A DNA stretch of 64,000 bases from Diplonema papillatum (lineage: Eukaryota; Euglenozoa; Diplonemea; Diplonemida; Diplonemidae), in assembly GCA_030068145.1 (NCBI GenBank), contig JAPJBO010000166.1, positions 186,001 through 250,000 on the forward strand, given 5' to 3'. The notes below the pieces were generated by a model. That model saw only the letters and a program-made list of their open reading frames with translations. It was not told the origin of the DNA and searched no databases. A program made the position numbers and the translations under genes. Positions 33,101 to 45,100 of this stretch are shown here, one piece after another (the stretch's first letter is position 1; every line of letters starts with the position of its first letter).

Positions 33101-36100
33101 ACTTCAGCAGCCAAAAAGCATGTTTTAGGCATTTCTATACGGTTCTGGGGCGGTTTACCAAATTTTATTGCCTTCTAGGAGCCCCTATGTGGTTCCCAAA
33201 AAAATGACCTATTTTGACAGCTTTTGACCCCCCCTACCCCCCCCCCCCCCCCCACCACCACCCGCACCCCCTGACCGCGATCCGAAACATGTAACAGCCC
33301 TTAATAAGCACCCTGGGGGGTGTTTAGGGGGGGGGGGGTACCCACCCACCCCTCGTTGCCGTCCGGCTGACAACGATGCCGAGTTTAGGGGCCTTAGCAT
33401 CAGCACTGGGGGGGGGAAGTCAAAAAGAAATTTAACGTGCCTCTCGTTCAGGTTATGTTCGGGCTTCCGACTCCAGCAATGGGTGAGCAGCACTAACTAA
33501 CGAACGAGGTTTACGAGGTTTACTGGGGGAGGAGAAGAAATGCGTAGCTTGGTTTTGTTCATTTACTGTTGTTGGTTGTCGACACCTTGCTTGTGTTGAG
33601 GTGCTATTCGGATGTAAAATCTAGAGCCGCCCACATCAAATTTTAAGCAGCGCTGTCGACTTCTTGTGGCCCGCGTGCGGCCGCACGACCGCGCGCCGGT
33701 CGTCGTGGCGGGCGAGCTTCTCGATGTCGCAGTTGCCCGCGCTTACCGAAAAAGTGACGGCACCCCCACTGTTTGTCGTGCGGAGGGGGTTCGGCTTCGA
33801 TCGATCCCTCTCGTGCATGGTTGATGCTAGCATCAAACCTTCTTCTAAGATGTCGTACAGAGAAGGGATGCAAAAATGGGAAAAAGGGGAGTGTACGGCT
33901 CCCAAAGTGGGGTACGAAACATTGAGGGACTAACCCCGGTGTTGTGTGCACCTCGTTCTTCGTCTCACACACGCAATAACCGGGTCGCAGCTCTTGACAA
34001 AGCAGAGGAGGTTCTTCATTCGCGCTTTGCTTGTTTCTCACGGGTAGATCGGTCCTGCTTCGGGTTCTGTGAGGGCTTCCGACTCCGGCAAAGGTGAGCA
34101 GCACGAAATCACGAGGTCTATGAGGTCACTGGGGGAGGCGCTGAGAGTGTCTGCAGACACGACAGCGAAAGGGGGAGAAATGGAAAGCACACCCATGCGT
34201 GGGATACGGGCGTACCACCGAGTCTGGCCGGACGGCACCTGCGGGGACGAGGGATCCGGGCACGAGGCGAAGGAAGGCATCGTGTCTTCATCGGGGGACA
34301 GGGGGTCGGTGATCGACCGCTTCTTCGGCGGCCCGACCGGCGTTGCGCAGAAGGAGAACTGCGTCAAGGGATCGTCTGCTGAGAACTTGACGGCGCCCAT
34401 CGCGCTGCTGAAGCAGAGCTCGGACGTGTCGCCGATGAGGCTGATCTTCAACCCGGCCCACGTGACGAGCCCGCGGCTGATGGACGTCTCGGAAGGCGGA
34501 TTCGGGTCGATCCCGACGTAAGAGAAGGTCGAGGCTTCCTCCCGCGCCTTCGTCTCCGCCCATTTCATCATTTCAGGCGCGACAACCGAGTACACCTGGA
34601 TCCAGATTTTGACGATGTCCCGGCGGAGCACAGCTTCAAACCGGTCGATCTGCATGTCGATGGTCTGCTTCTGCCCCTTCACGTACGTGACCCGGACGGC
34701 GGGGAGCATCGTCTCCTTCTTGTCGTCGGTCAGCATGAGCGACGTGTGCAGCTGCGCGCGGGTGACGGTGTCGATACCGGTGTCGATGTGCGACGCAACG
34801 AACCGCTTCGCGACGTACTTGAACCGCGCCGCGGCGGTCAACGGGAAGTGGATTTCGGTCCGCGCGAGATCGACGGTCAGCGAGACGTTGTAGCCACGCA
34901 GCTTTGGCGATGCGGCGACGCCCTGCGGAAGGCTAGCTCCGCTGGCCCTGAACTCGGCGCGGCCGGGCGCGGCGCGGGGCGACCCCATGGACGGGCTCGC
35001 GACGTCGGCCGCATCGGCGGGCAGCGGCTGCCACTGCAGCACGAGCTTCTGCCACTCGCGGAGGCAGTGCGGCGTGTGGACCCACTCGTGGGACGTCACC
35101 TTCACCGACGTGCCGTCCACCCCCAGGTGGGCGACCGTCGCCTGCCGCAGGTCCGTCGCCCTCGGCAGGATCACCGACAGCTGCACAGACCGCACCCCCA
35201 CCACGAACACCTCAGCCGCAACCGAAGGGTCCCGTTTCGACCCAACGGGCGGCTTGCAATGGTACGCCATCGTAGCGGATGCGCGGCTGTACGTCGATCC
35301 GGCCCTCCCGCCCCCCACCTGCCCGGCGGCCTTGGGGCAGATGGCGAAGTGGGCGACCCACCGCGGGGAGAACACGCCGTTGTCGCCAAAGAGCGTGCTC
35401 CGCTTCCTCGGGCCGGCCGCCGCCGTCGCGTGCGACCCGCGCGGCGTCGGCGAGAAGTCCGGCGTGCCTACGCCGGCGGGGGCGCCCCACCGGTCCTCGT
35501 CGCTTGGACGGCTGCGGTGTCCTGGGGGCGGGCCGCGGTTGGCGCTGCCCGAATACGCGGCGGGGTCCCCGCCGATGGCGGTCGACTCGGACAGCGACGG
35601 CCTCCGCGGGACTTCGATGGACACGGACCCCCCCCCGCCGCCGCCGGGGTTCGTCGGGAAGCTCGAATTCTGCAGCACGACGGGCAGCGCGAGCGGGTTG
35701 TTCTGCCGCGGAACGCTCGCGCCCGGGCTCCCGCCGGCGTCGGGTGACGCGCCGAAGCTGGGGCGCACCGGCGCGGCGCTGCCAGACGGCGGGTGCTGCA
35801 TGCTCCCAGCCTGCACCTGCCCGGGGGTCCCGCGGGCCCTGTTCGTGAACGTAGCCATCGTGTTGCTGACGGAGACCGACGCGTAGTTGTGAAGGTCGTG
35901 CACGACGGACAACGCCGCGTGCCGGGCCAGCACCGACGCGAACACCCACGGGACGTACTGCGACGGCGGCGCCTCGTCGGCATCCTTGCGGGGCGTCAAA
36001 TCAGCGAGGGGGCTCGAGAGCCGGTCGGTTTTCGCGAAGGCTCGCTGCAGCGCGGTGACCGCGGAGTTGACCTCCGCCGAGACCGAGGAGACCTGGATCA

Positions 36101-39100
36101 TGAGGGTGATGGGGACCAGCACCGTGTTTTTGGGCGGGGCCTCCGTGTTGGCGACGCGCGTGCTCCGCTCGTTGCCGAGGAGCCGCAGGTCGACCTCTTT
36201 GACGACGAGAACTAGCGGCGGGACGTTTTCGCCGGCGTCGGCGGCGCCGTGCCGCCGTTGGTGCGCCGGCTTCGACATCGAGAAGGACACCCGATGCACT
36301 TCCAGCGTCACGTGTGCGGCGACGCAGCTGGACAGCCACGCGAGCGTCGACGGCGCCTTGCCGCCGGATTCATGCTTCGGCCCCTTCGCGCACCCCATCC
36401 CCCCGTCGTTGCCTTCCCACTTGTCGCCGGGTCTCGGTGTGTGGGGGGCGGTTTCGACGTCGCCGCTGTCGTTGCCCTTCCGCGCGTGCCAGCCGCTTAT
36501 ATTGGACTCCGTATCGTCCAACCGACACACCTCCATGTCCGGCGCGGTCGGGTTGGGCTGCCCTGTGTGCCTCGGGGTGACGGTGTGCATTGTGGCGGGG
36601 GTGTTTGGCATGTCGGGAGCGAGGTCCCCCGGCGGCAAGTCGACGAACACGGCTGATTCAGGCGCGCTGAAGCCAGACGGCGTGTCCGATTCGTCGGAGT
36701 CTTCAGGCCTCGACCTCGGAACCGACTCAAGGGCGAGGCTGGGCGGTTCTGGCCGCAGAGCACTCGCCAACGACTGCGTCGCGCCGAACAGCATCCGCCG
36801 AACGCTGTATCGCATGCGGTCGATCCTCGACAGCGGTGTGTTGGCCTGCAGGGGCAGGCCCAGCGAGTTCTGATCGACGATCACGAAGCTGAACTGGTCG
36901 GTTTCCGCGAGCGGGGAGTCTTCGGGCAAAAACGTCGGCGACTTGATGCAGTCGAGGGTTTCCTCCCGTTTCGACTCCCTCCAGAGGAACGTGAGCCATT
37001 GGGTTTGACCGATTGCGTCGCGGAGGGCGAGGGCTTCGACTGTCATGTCGACGGCCACATTGCTCACTTGAATGGTCGCTTTATGGGTCGACTGCGGACT
37101 CGCCGGCGACGTTTCGGACTTGCTGCGCACGAGGATGCAGTGCTGGTGGTACGACGGGAGGATGTACGCCAGCGCGTGGATCGTCATGTCGTTTTGAACC
37201 AGCGCCTCGCGCAACGGCGCGGGAAGCTCGTCCGGAACCTGCATACCCCGCTGCGACGCGCCAGGCAGAGAACTCCTCTTCCCTTGCAGCGCAAGAGCGA
37301 CTGCGCCGATGGTTAAACACCTGGTTGTCGACGGTTGCCTGCCAGTCGTCAGCGTGTACATCCCTGCGGACCGGACGGACTGGCACACCTGCACACCCTG
37401 CACGACACATCGCAACGTGTGCGCACTCCCCCTGTCGCCGCCTTCCTCTTTCGGCAGGCCCAGGACCACGGCGATCGATATCTCGCTGAGCTGCATCGAG
37501 AAGATGTTCTCTGTGCGGAAAACGGCTTCCTTCGCCGCCTTTTTGAAGGCGAAGCGCCCGCCTTGCTTCTTCTTGTGCTTCTTCGGCGGCGTGGCGTACG
37601 CGTTGTCGTCGGGCTTCTCGGCGGAGCGGCCGGCTTTGATGCCGTGCCGCGTCATGATGTCCTTCTTCCAGACACTGTGCAGGGCTGTCCCGTGGATCAC
37701 GAGGCACGCCGCCCGCTGCGTGATCAAGCTTTGGAGGGGTTGCAGGAGCGTGAGGTGGGTGTGGTACGTCGCGGTGCTCTCGCGCTTGTTCTCGTTGGTG
37801 TCGAACGGCTGGGACGACGACATGAGCAGCTTCGCGGACTCGGGGTCGGAGCCGGCGGGCGGGTGGGGCTTGAAGTGCGTGTTTTCGCTCGTCTGCCGGC
37901 CGCGGTCCTCGAAGTAGACCTTCGGGTGAGGCGCGTGCGAGAACACCGACGAACCGTACAAGTGCCCTCTACCGTACAGCAGCGCCGAGTTCTTCGGCGC
38001 GCCCCTGAACACATGCAGCTTCGCGCTACGGAGGCACTGCGCATACTCGCTGAGGGGTCGCCCCCCGTCCTCTTCCTCCTCCACCGGCGCGTCTCGAACG
38101 GTGAAAGTGAAGTCGTTGGTGCGGCCGTTGAACGACAGTCCGATGTCTTCCTCGGGAGAGTCGCTGTCGGTCTCGTCGGCGTTCCAGACGCGGCCCCGGA
38201 GACCGTTGCCGGGGGGGCCGAGGGGGAGGCCGTGCCCGGACGCTTTCGGGGTGCTCTGCCACTTCGGGACGTTGAACGCGCTGCCCGCGGTGTCGCACCG
38301 GCGCAGGCTCTCGACCGACTGCCACTTCTTCGGCCGGCCGCGCCGCGCGAGGTTGCCGTCGCTGCTGACCCGGCTGACCGAAAACGTGTCCGAGTCGGCG
38401 GACAGCAGCCGGCCGACGCCGCTCCGCCCGAGGCTGCTGCTCTGTGAAGCCCGCCGCGGCTTCGGCCGCGTGAGGCCAGTCGTGGAATCGTCGTCGTCCG
38501 CGTCGTTGTCTTCGAGCGACATCTCCCCGTCGTCGATGCTCAGCTCCGACAGGCACGTGTGCAGGTTCGTGAAGGACGCACCAATGACCGGCGAGAACGA
38601 CCTGAACCCCCCCGACCTTCCCAGCGGGTTGACCGGCGGCGACTCTCCCCCAGCTGACTGCGGACTGAACGCAGAGTGCACGGAAGACTCGCGCAGCACT
38701 GCCGGTCTCTGGATGGGCGACACGCCCATGGTCAGCAAGTCGGCCGTTCCGCCTTCTGTGTGATGTGTTTGTGGACCTGTTTTTTCACGCACGCCCCGCG
38801 CTTCTTTGGTCGGTCTCAACAACAGCTACTGCAGATTTTCTGGAGTTAAAGAATTGTCTGCTCGGGATCCTCGAGACTAGACGCTGCCAATCTCATTTCA
38901 ACTGATCGTGCCCAAATGTTCTTGTGCTTGTTTTCGACGGAGGCTGATACCGCTACAGTGTGGGTCTTTTTGTGTTGAACTCATACGCCCGCCACTAAAC
39001 CCAGATTCGCCTGTGTTTCGTGTGGGCGACAGCAAGTTTACCCCCTTACCGGCTGGCTCCGTCTGCTGCTTCGTCTCACCGTCGCGTGATGCAAAAAAAT

Positions 39101-42100
39101 CGAAAGTATAACGGTCAGGCAGTGATTCCGGTGGTGGTTTGTCACAATCGTCAAGAAGAAATGACTCCACACCTTCCGAGTCGTTGCCGGGGAGATTGAG
39201 CGGGGGTATCGACGTGCCCTCGCCGGAGCCCTCGGTGCAGAGGTTCGCGACCTCTTCGTCGGGTTGCATCATTTCGGTCGTGGGGGAGATGTTGAAGGAC
39301 GGGGTAGGGTCGGGTTCTTCGTCCGGCGGCGCCTTCAGCGGCTCCCGCGGCCCCGCGCCGAGGGATGCGGAGACCGGCGTCGTCGGCTTGCGCAGGATGC
39401 CGAAGGTGGTCGCCCGCTGCTTCGGCGTCGAGATGCTCGGCAGCTTGCCGCCGTTGGCGGCGGGGCCCCCGTTCCGCGCCCGCCGCCCGCCGCTGCCCTG
39501 GCGCCGGTAGCTGCCGCGGCCCGCGTCGCCGGGCGCCGCGACGTGCGAGTCCATTTCGAGCACGCCGCGCAGCCCGAACCGCGAGATGTCGAACTTCTGC
39601 AGGAACGCCCGCTGCATGCTGCCCTCGGCCTCCGTCGCCGACCGACCGGCCGCAGTGTACCGCACGCAGAACGCGCCCCTCACGTACCCCACTTCAATGT
39701 GGTCACCCTCCATCTCCCGCAGCAAGTTCCCCGCCTTCGCGTTCAGCAGCCGGACGGAAAATTCAGGAACGACGATGAACCGCCGCAGGCTGGTATTCCC
39801 ATCCCGCAGCGTCGTGTCGGCAAGCGTCAGCCCCTTGTGGAGGGTCGCGGTGATGTAGCCCAGGTCGAGTTTGAGGTTGACGTCGACGCGGTTCAGCCGC
39901 ACATTTCGGGAGACGTACGCCTTCTCGGCGGCCTCCGCCTGCTTCGCTTCGTTCGCCTCGAGCCAGCTCTTGAACGCGGCGGCCTGCTGCTCGTTGCACC
40001 ACTGCTCCGCCTGCCCCAGGACCGAGTCGAGGGTCGGAGCCCCGCGGATTTCCTTCGAAAACCGCCTGTCGCCGAAGCCGCCAATGACCGCGTTGGCGCC
40101 GCCGATGGGCTGGTCGTAGCCGTTGGACAGCGGCACGTCGGTCTGCCGGCGCGCCTCGGTGATGAGCCCCCAGAGCCACGCGTCTTTGAAGGCGAGGTGC
40201 TTTTGGAGCTCCTGAGCGATCTCCTGCAGCAGGACCACCTGGCTGATGAGCAGATGCCCTGTCACCGCGCCGACGTCGACTCGCAGCTTCTGGGAGTAGC
40301 ATTGCCGGTCGGGGGCGGGGCCGATGAGGGACGACGTGTTGAGTGTGAAGCCGTCGAGCCCCGCGTAGTACTCGGCGTTGTGGCTGCGCTTGTCGGCGGT
40401 CACCGCGACCGGGGCGCGCAGCGTGACCGGCGAGAGCGTGACGCCGACGTCACTCAGGTTCCGGCACGCGAACGTTTCGACGTTCAGCTCGTGGAAGGAC
40501 AGCTCCGCGAAGTCGCCGATGCCTTCGGCGCTACCAAAATCCGGCTTCTTCGGCCTGTGTCGGATGTGATGGAAGTTACGCCGGGCAATCGCACGCCACA
40601 CACATAAACTTGCCCATAACTTGGCATTGGATTAATTAGAGTGTAACTTCACGTCGAGATCCAGGGTTTTAAAGTCTCCGGGTGACCATTGTCGTAAAGG
40701 TATCGCAAATTAGTGTGCGTATCGTATCTGCGGTAGTGGCAGTACGTGTGCCTTGGTTGCCTATAGTATTCGACATACTTCAGAACGCGCTCTCATTTCC
40801 TATGTCTCGTAGTTCCTGGTACTTTTATTTTCACTCCCGGAAACTCCAGTGGGTCGCCGGGTGGCTTTCGGAAGATTCAATTTCTTCGTATGCGCAACGA
40901 GTTTTAGTGTTACTTTTCTTCAACGTGTGTGCTCTGTTCTGCGCTTGCAAATTTGCTGAAAGATTCGTAATCACTGATAATGATAATCCCATTGCGTTTG
41001 TCACCGCGCCGACGTCGACCTGCAGCTTCTGGGAGTAGCATTGCCGGTCGGGGGCAGGACCGATGAGGGACGAAGTGTTGAGTGTGGAACCGTCGAGCCC
41101 CGCGTAGTACTAGGCATTGTGGCTGCGCTGGTCGGCGGACACCGTGACAGGCGAGAGCGGTGACGCCGATGTCGCTCAGGTTCCGGCACGCGAACGTTTC
41201 GACGGTAGCCGTGGAAGGACAGCTCCGCGAAGTCGCCGATGCATAGAGATCCGGCGTTTTAAAGTCTCCGGGTGACCGGGTTGTAGTACGGTTCCTCTAA
41301 GCTGTGTCCTGTGTCTCGTACTTCCTGGTACTATATCCCCCGCGGTAATACCAGGGTCTCCGGGTGGCTTTCGGCAAATTGAATTTCTTCACGTATGTGC
41401 AACGCGTTTTAGAGTGAAAGTTGGCTTGAAACTCCGGGGTTTCAGATGGTTATAGTTCGCTTGAGAATCCGGGAATTTTGTGTCACTTGTGCTCAGTTTT
41501 TCTTTTCAAGACTTTGCAGCCGTCAAGGTCGCCGAAAGCGGTACACGTGTTCGTGTTTAACAGGCTCCGCTGCAAGATCGTAATAAGTGATACGTGTTGC
41601 GACGTGATACGTGTCAGATGCGCACCACCCACTGCTTGACAGTACGGCAGATCCCCCGCACAAAACGTGTGGTACGACCGGTTCCGCTGATAATCGTGAT
41701 ACCTGGCAGGAATCGGTAACAAGTTTCGTGTCATGCACGCCATGAAAACAGCGGCGAGGAGCCGCTCGTGAAAAAGACAATCAATTACCTGTACGCCAAC
41801 CCGCCGCCGCAGCGCACACCGGCCGGCGTGAGCCACCTCCTGTTGACCCAGCCGACCGCTTTGCCCCACTTGCAGTACGCCCACTGGTCGGCGACGCCGC
41901 ATACGAGGACGACGTCGCCCTGCGGGATCGTCGCGACCGGCGGCGCGGCGCGCTGCAAGTGGAAGGGGACGGGCGCCTCGTTCCGCTGCATGGCCTCAGC
42001 TTCGAACACATGCAGGCTGTGCGGGGACAGCGGGAAGTACAGCTGGCACGCGGTAACCCCAACACTGCAGCTCACTTCTGCGTGTTTCCAAGCTGGGACC

Positions 42101-45100
42101 TTGGACGTGAGGTACGCGTAGAACTCAGACCGAACGTTGCGCCCTTCGGGCGCGCCTTGGCAGGCGAAACGGACGAAGTCAGCGGGTTCGATGAAGGAGC
42201 AGGTCGACCCTCCGTAGTTGCCGGCGATGTTGGCCAGGTGCCGGAGATGCCAGCCCTGCAGGGAGGCGGTCACCTTGTCGGCGGAGACGGCGATGTCGAT
42301 CAAATCGACGACGTCTAGGACCGGGTCCACCTTCGGCTTCCGCGGCAGGCTATTCGACCACCCACTCGGCGCGTCCCTCTTCGGAACCCAGCCCTCGCGG
42401 CCCTGCGCCTCGTTCGTGTCCGGCCACATCTGGCGCGCGGTGCCGTGCACCCGCAGCGAGTCTACCGTCGCGAAGCACTCGCACACGCACTTTTCCCCGG
42501 CGTCCGCCTGCACGGGCGCGCACTTCGCCGCGGCTTCGTGCGACGGCGGCAGTGAGAGGAGGAGCTCTGCCTGCGAGACCCGCACGTCAAACGTGTTGTT
42601 GAACGTGTTTTCCTGCGCGACCGTGAACACGTCGAACGGAGAAACGTACTCGACGAAGGCCTCCGACACCCGCACCGTAACGATCGTGTTCTCGCGCGTG
42701 TTCGAGTGCGAGAAGATGACGTTGCTGTGGTTGGCGTTCAGGTTGACGTCCACCGCTTCCAGAAGGACCTCGACGCGGTTTATGTACGGCGCGTACTCCT
42801 TCGTGAGGAACTCCAAGCTCCCGCTCCAACCGTCTCGGAACGGCTCACCCAGGTACGTGGTCCACGGGTACGACCAGTCAACCGCGAAGTCGGAGAAATA
42901 CGTGGCATGGTCCGAAAGGTACCAAGCCGTCGCGTCGCGGATTTTGACGATGAAGTCGCATTTGTGCGTGCTGTTGAACACGAAGCGGGGCGGGTACCAG
43001 TAGTCCATGTGCACCTCGACGGTCTCTGCGGCGAGGATGACGGCGTTGTTCATGCTCGTCTCGACGCGGCACTTGCGGAGGTCGAAGAACGTCTCCGTCA
43101 GCGTCCCGCCCTGCGGGTTGAACTGCGGGTAGGGGTACTTGTACACGTATCGGCTGCCCTTCGCGACGTGGATCTTGATCTCGTGCGTCCGCCCCGAGAA
43201 TTCGACGCCGCGCGGCGGGTTCAGCTCCTCGGTCTTCTGCCGCCACGGGACGCGCACGGTGCAGTCGCACGAGAACGTGACGATCTGCTCGTACCCGCCG
43301 AACGTCCGCCAATCCCCGTTGCGAGGGCGGTACACTCCCCACGTGCGGAAGTCCCACGGCAGGAAGGCCTTCTGGATCCGTTGCCGCATCAGGTCGACGA
43401 AAGGCCCGTAGCACAGCTCCCCGGAGAGGATGTCGACGAGGAGCCCCAGCTTCGGCAGGTCGTCGACCGTCTTTTTTTCGTGCGCCTTCAGCTCGACCCC
43501 GGGCATGTCCTGGTAGAACAGCACGCGGACGGCGGCCGACTGCGCGGGGCTGATGATCACGCCGAACACCTGGGTAAGCTGCTCCGGCTCCGACTGCTGC
43601 AAATACCTCCGCAGTACCGCGGCTTCCGTCGCCATGCCCTGCGTCGGGTCAGCGTCGCCGTAGAAGGCGAACTTCATGCCGGCCGCGAAGTCCTTCCCGG
43701 CTTGGGCGATCTTCTTCAGCCCCCGGACCCCTTGCTCGGTGTAACCGCGCCGCCGCGGGTCGGTCCGCGTGTCGGTAGACACGGAGGCCTCGCCTTCTTC
43801 GTACTCGGGCTGCGTGCTCAGTTCCTCCGGCACCTCGCTCTTCCGGCGCGTCCCGGAGGCAACCGTGCGTCTGCGCAGTTCAGAAGCGCCTTGCGCTTTG
43901 TACTTCACCAGCCGGGCCGTCACACCTATTAGTTTAGATTCGCTTGAGAAATTTTTAGAGTAAAATTATTGTATCCTCGACGTTCAGGTTGCAGAATCTT
44001 GGCTCTCATGTACATCAAGTCTTCTTCGCTGGAGTGCAGAGTTTGGGTTTCAATTCTTTTTTTCCACTTTTCTTTCGTCTGGCTGTTCGGGGGGAATACG
44101 GGGGACGACGGAGCCGTAAGAAAATCGAAAATCACATTTTCTTTCCCTTCTCTGGGCCTGTTGGCCCTTGCTTCGGTGGTGTATTACGAGGGAAGAACAT
44201 GATGCTTTGAGTTCCAGTAGCGCGCAAAGTAGTAGTAGTTTGAACTTGCTATGCAGCAACAATCTGTGTCGATAGACTGCACAAGTAGTAGTATGTGTCG
44301 TCTGCCGAAGCAGCCGGAGACAGCAGGCGCAAGAAGCAGGTCTTGCTTTACTTTTCTCTTCTTCATGGAGACCCGCCCCCGGCAATCCCGACTGTCCAAT
44401 CACTGTCGAGAATGTTTGCGCCTATTGTGATGAGGTGGTTGACCAGGCCCCCACGAAGCCTCATACACAACACGGCTCTAACACGAGGATGCAGCCCTGC
44501 TTAGGTGTGCACTCAGCCGTCAGGCCATTGGCTGCTAAACACCCCCCGACCGGTCGACTTGCCACTTTTGTAGCCCTCTATTCGCCGAGCGGTGCTGTCA
44601 GCTTGTTCCGCGTCGCATCAAGCACATAATGTTAGCGGTTGGGGGATCGGCGACCGCGACTCAATTAAGGTGCGGTCAACAGTGTCGCCGCGTGAAGGCC
44701 CCCCTCCATGACACCTAGTAGTGCGCACAAACAAAAAAGAAGAAACGCAAAAAACGAGACGACCTTGGTGGGTGAGGGCATTTTGGTCCGGGAAGGCACC
44801 TTGGTGACTTGGCCCAGGTGGAACAAAGCTGAGCTGCGCACACCTGTGAACGCCATGTCGACGGCGATCCGGTACTGATCCGCTGGGAGGCAGAAGGCCT
44901 GGTCGAGGACGTGGCAGCCCGACATGCGCTTGAACGTGATGTTGAAAAAGAAGGGCACGCGCGCGTCCGGCGTGCCGAGCGCCATGGTGCCCTCCCGGAT
45001 GTCGAAGACGACGGCGCCGAGGAACTCCATGAAGTTCTTGTACAGCTTTCCCTTCCAGCTCAGCTTGATCTTGCCTTCCTCGTCGATGGCATCGGGCGGC

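Larger units (their letters stand above)
27000..33315. mobile_element. Inner hAT-like fold-back element with perfect 8-bp target duplication, itself filled by three insertions
   Basis: Ends read inwards are CAGGGTGTTTATTAAG (27000) and CAGGGTGCTTATTAAG (33315). They are flanked by the identical 8-mer GGGGGTGT at 26992-26999 and 33316-33323. Arms of about 70-80 bases end in GCGGGTGGTGGTGGGGG on both sides, so the original element was a fold-back of some 150-170 bp with a G/C centre. CAGGG termini and an 8-bp duplication are the hAT signature. The centre now holds 27070-30918, 30939-31996 and 31999-33234. Confidence 0.85.
22724..33408. mobile_element. Outer hAT-like fold-back element holding a 10.7-kb nest of insertions in BLTP1 intron 4
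   Basis: The left arm starts CAGTGCTGATACTAAG (22724) and the right arm, read inwards, CAGTGCTGATGCTAAG (33408). Both arms continue for about 75-80 bases to GGGTGGGTACCCCCC. CAGTG is a typical hAT terminus. Exactly eight G follow the right end (33409-33416) and at least eight precede the left (22716-22723), compatible with a hAT 8-bp target duplication, though a homopolymer is weak proof. Everything between the arms looks inserted in the arm-to-arm G/C tract. The element lies inside a family G repeat, whose halves are 22667-22713 and 33417-33535. It encodes nothing of its own. Confidence 0.72.
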
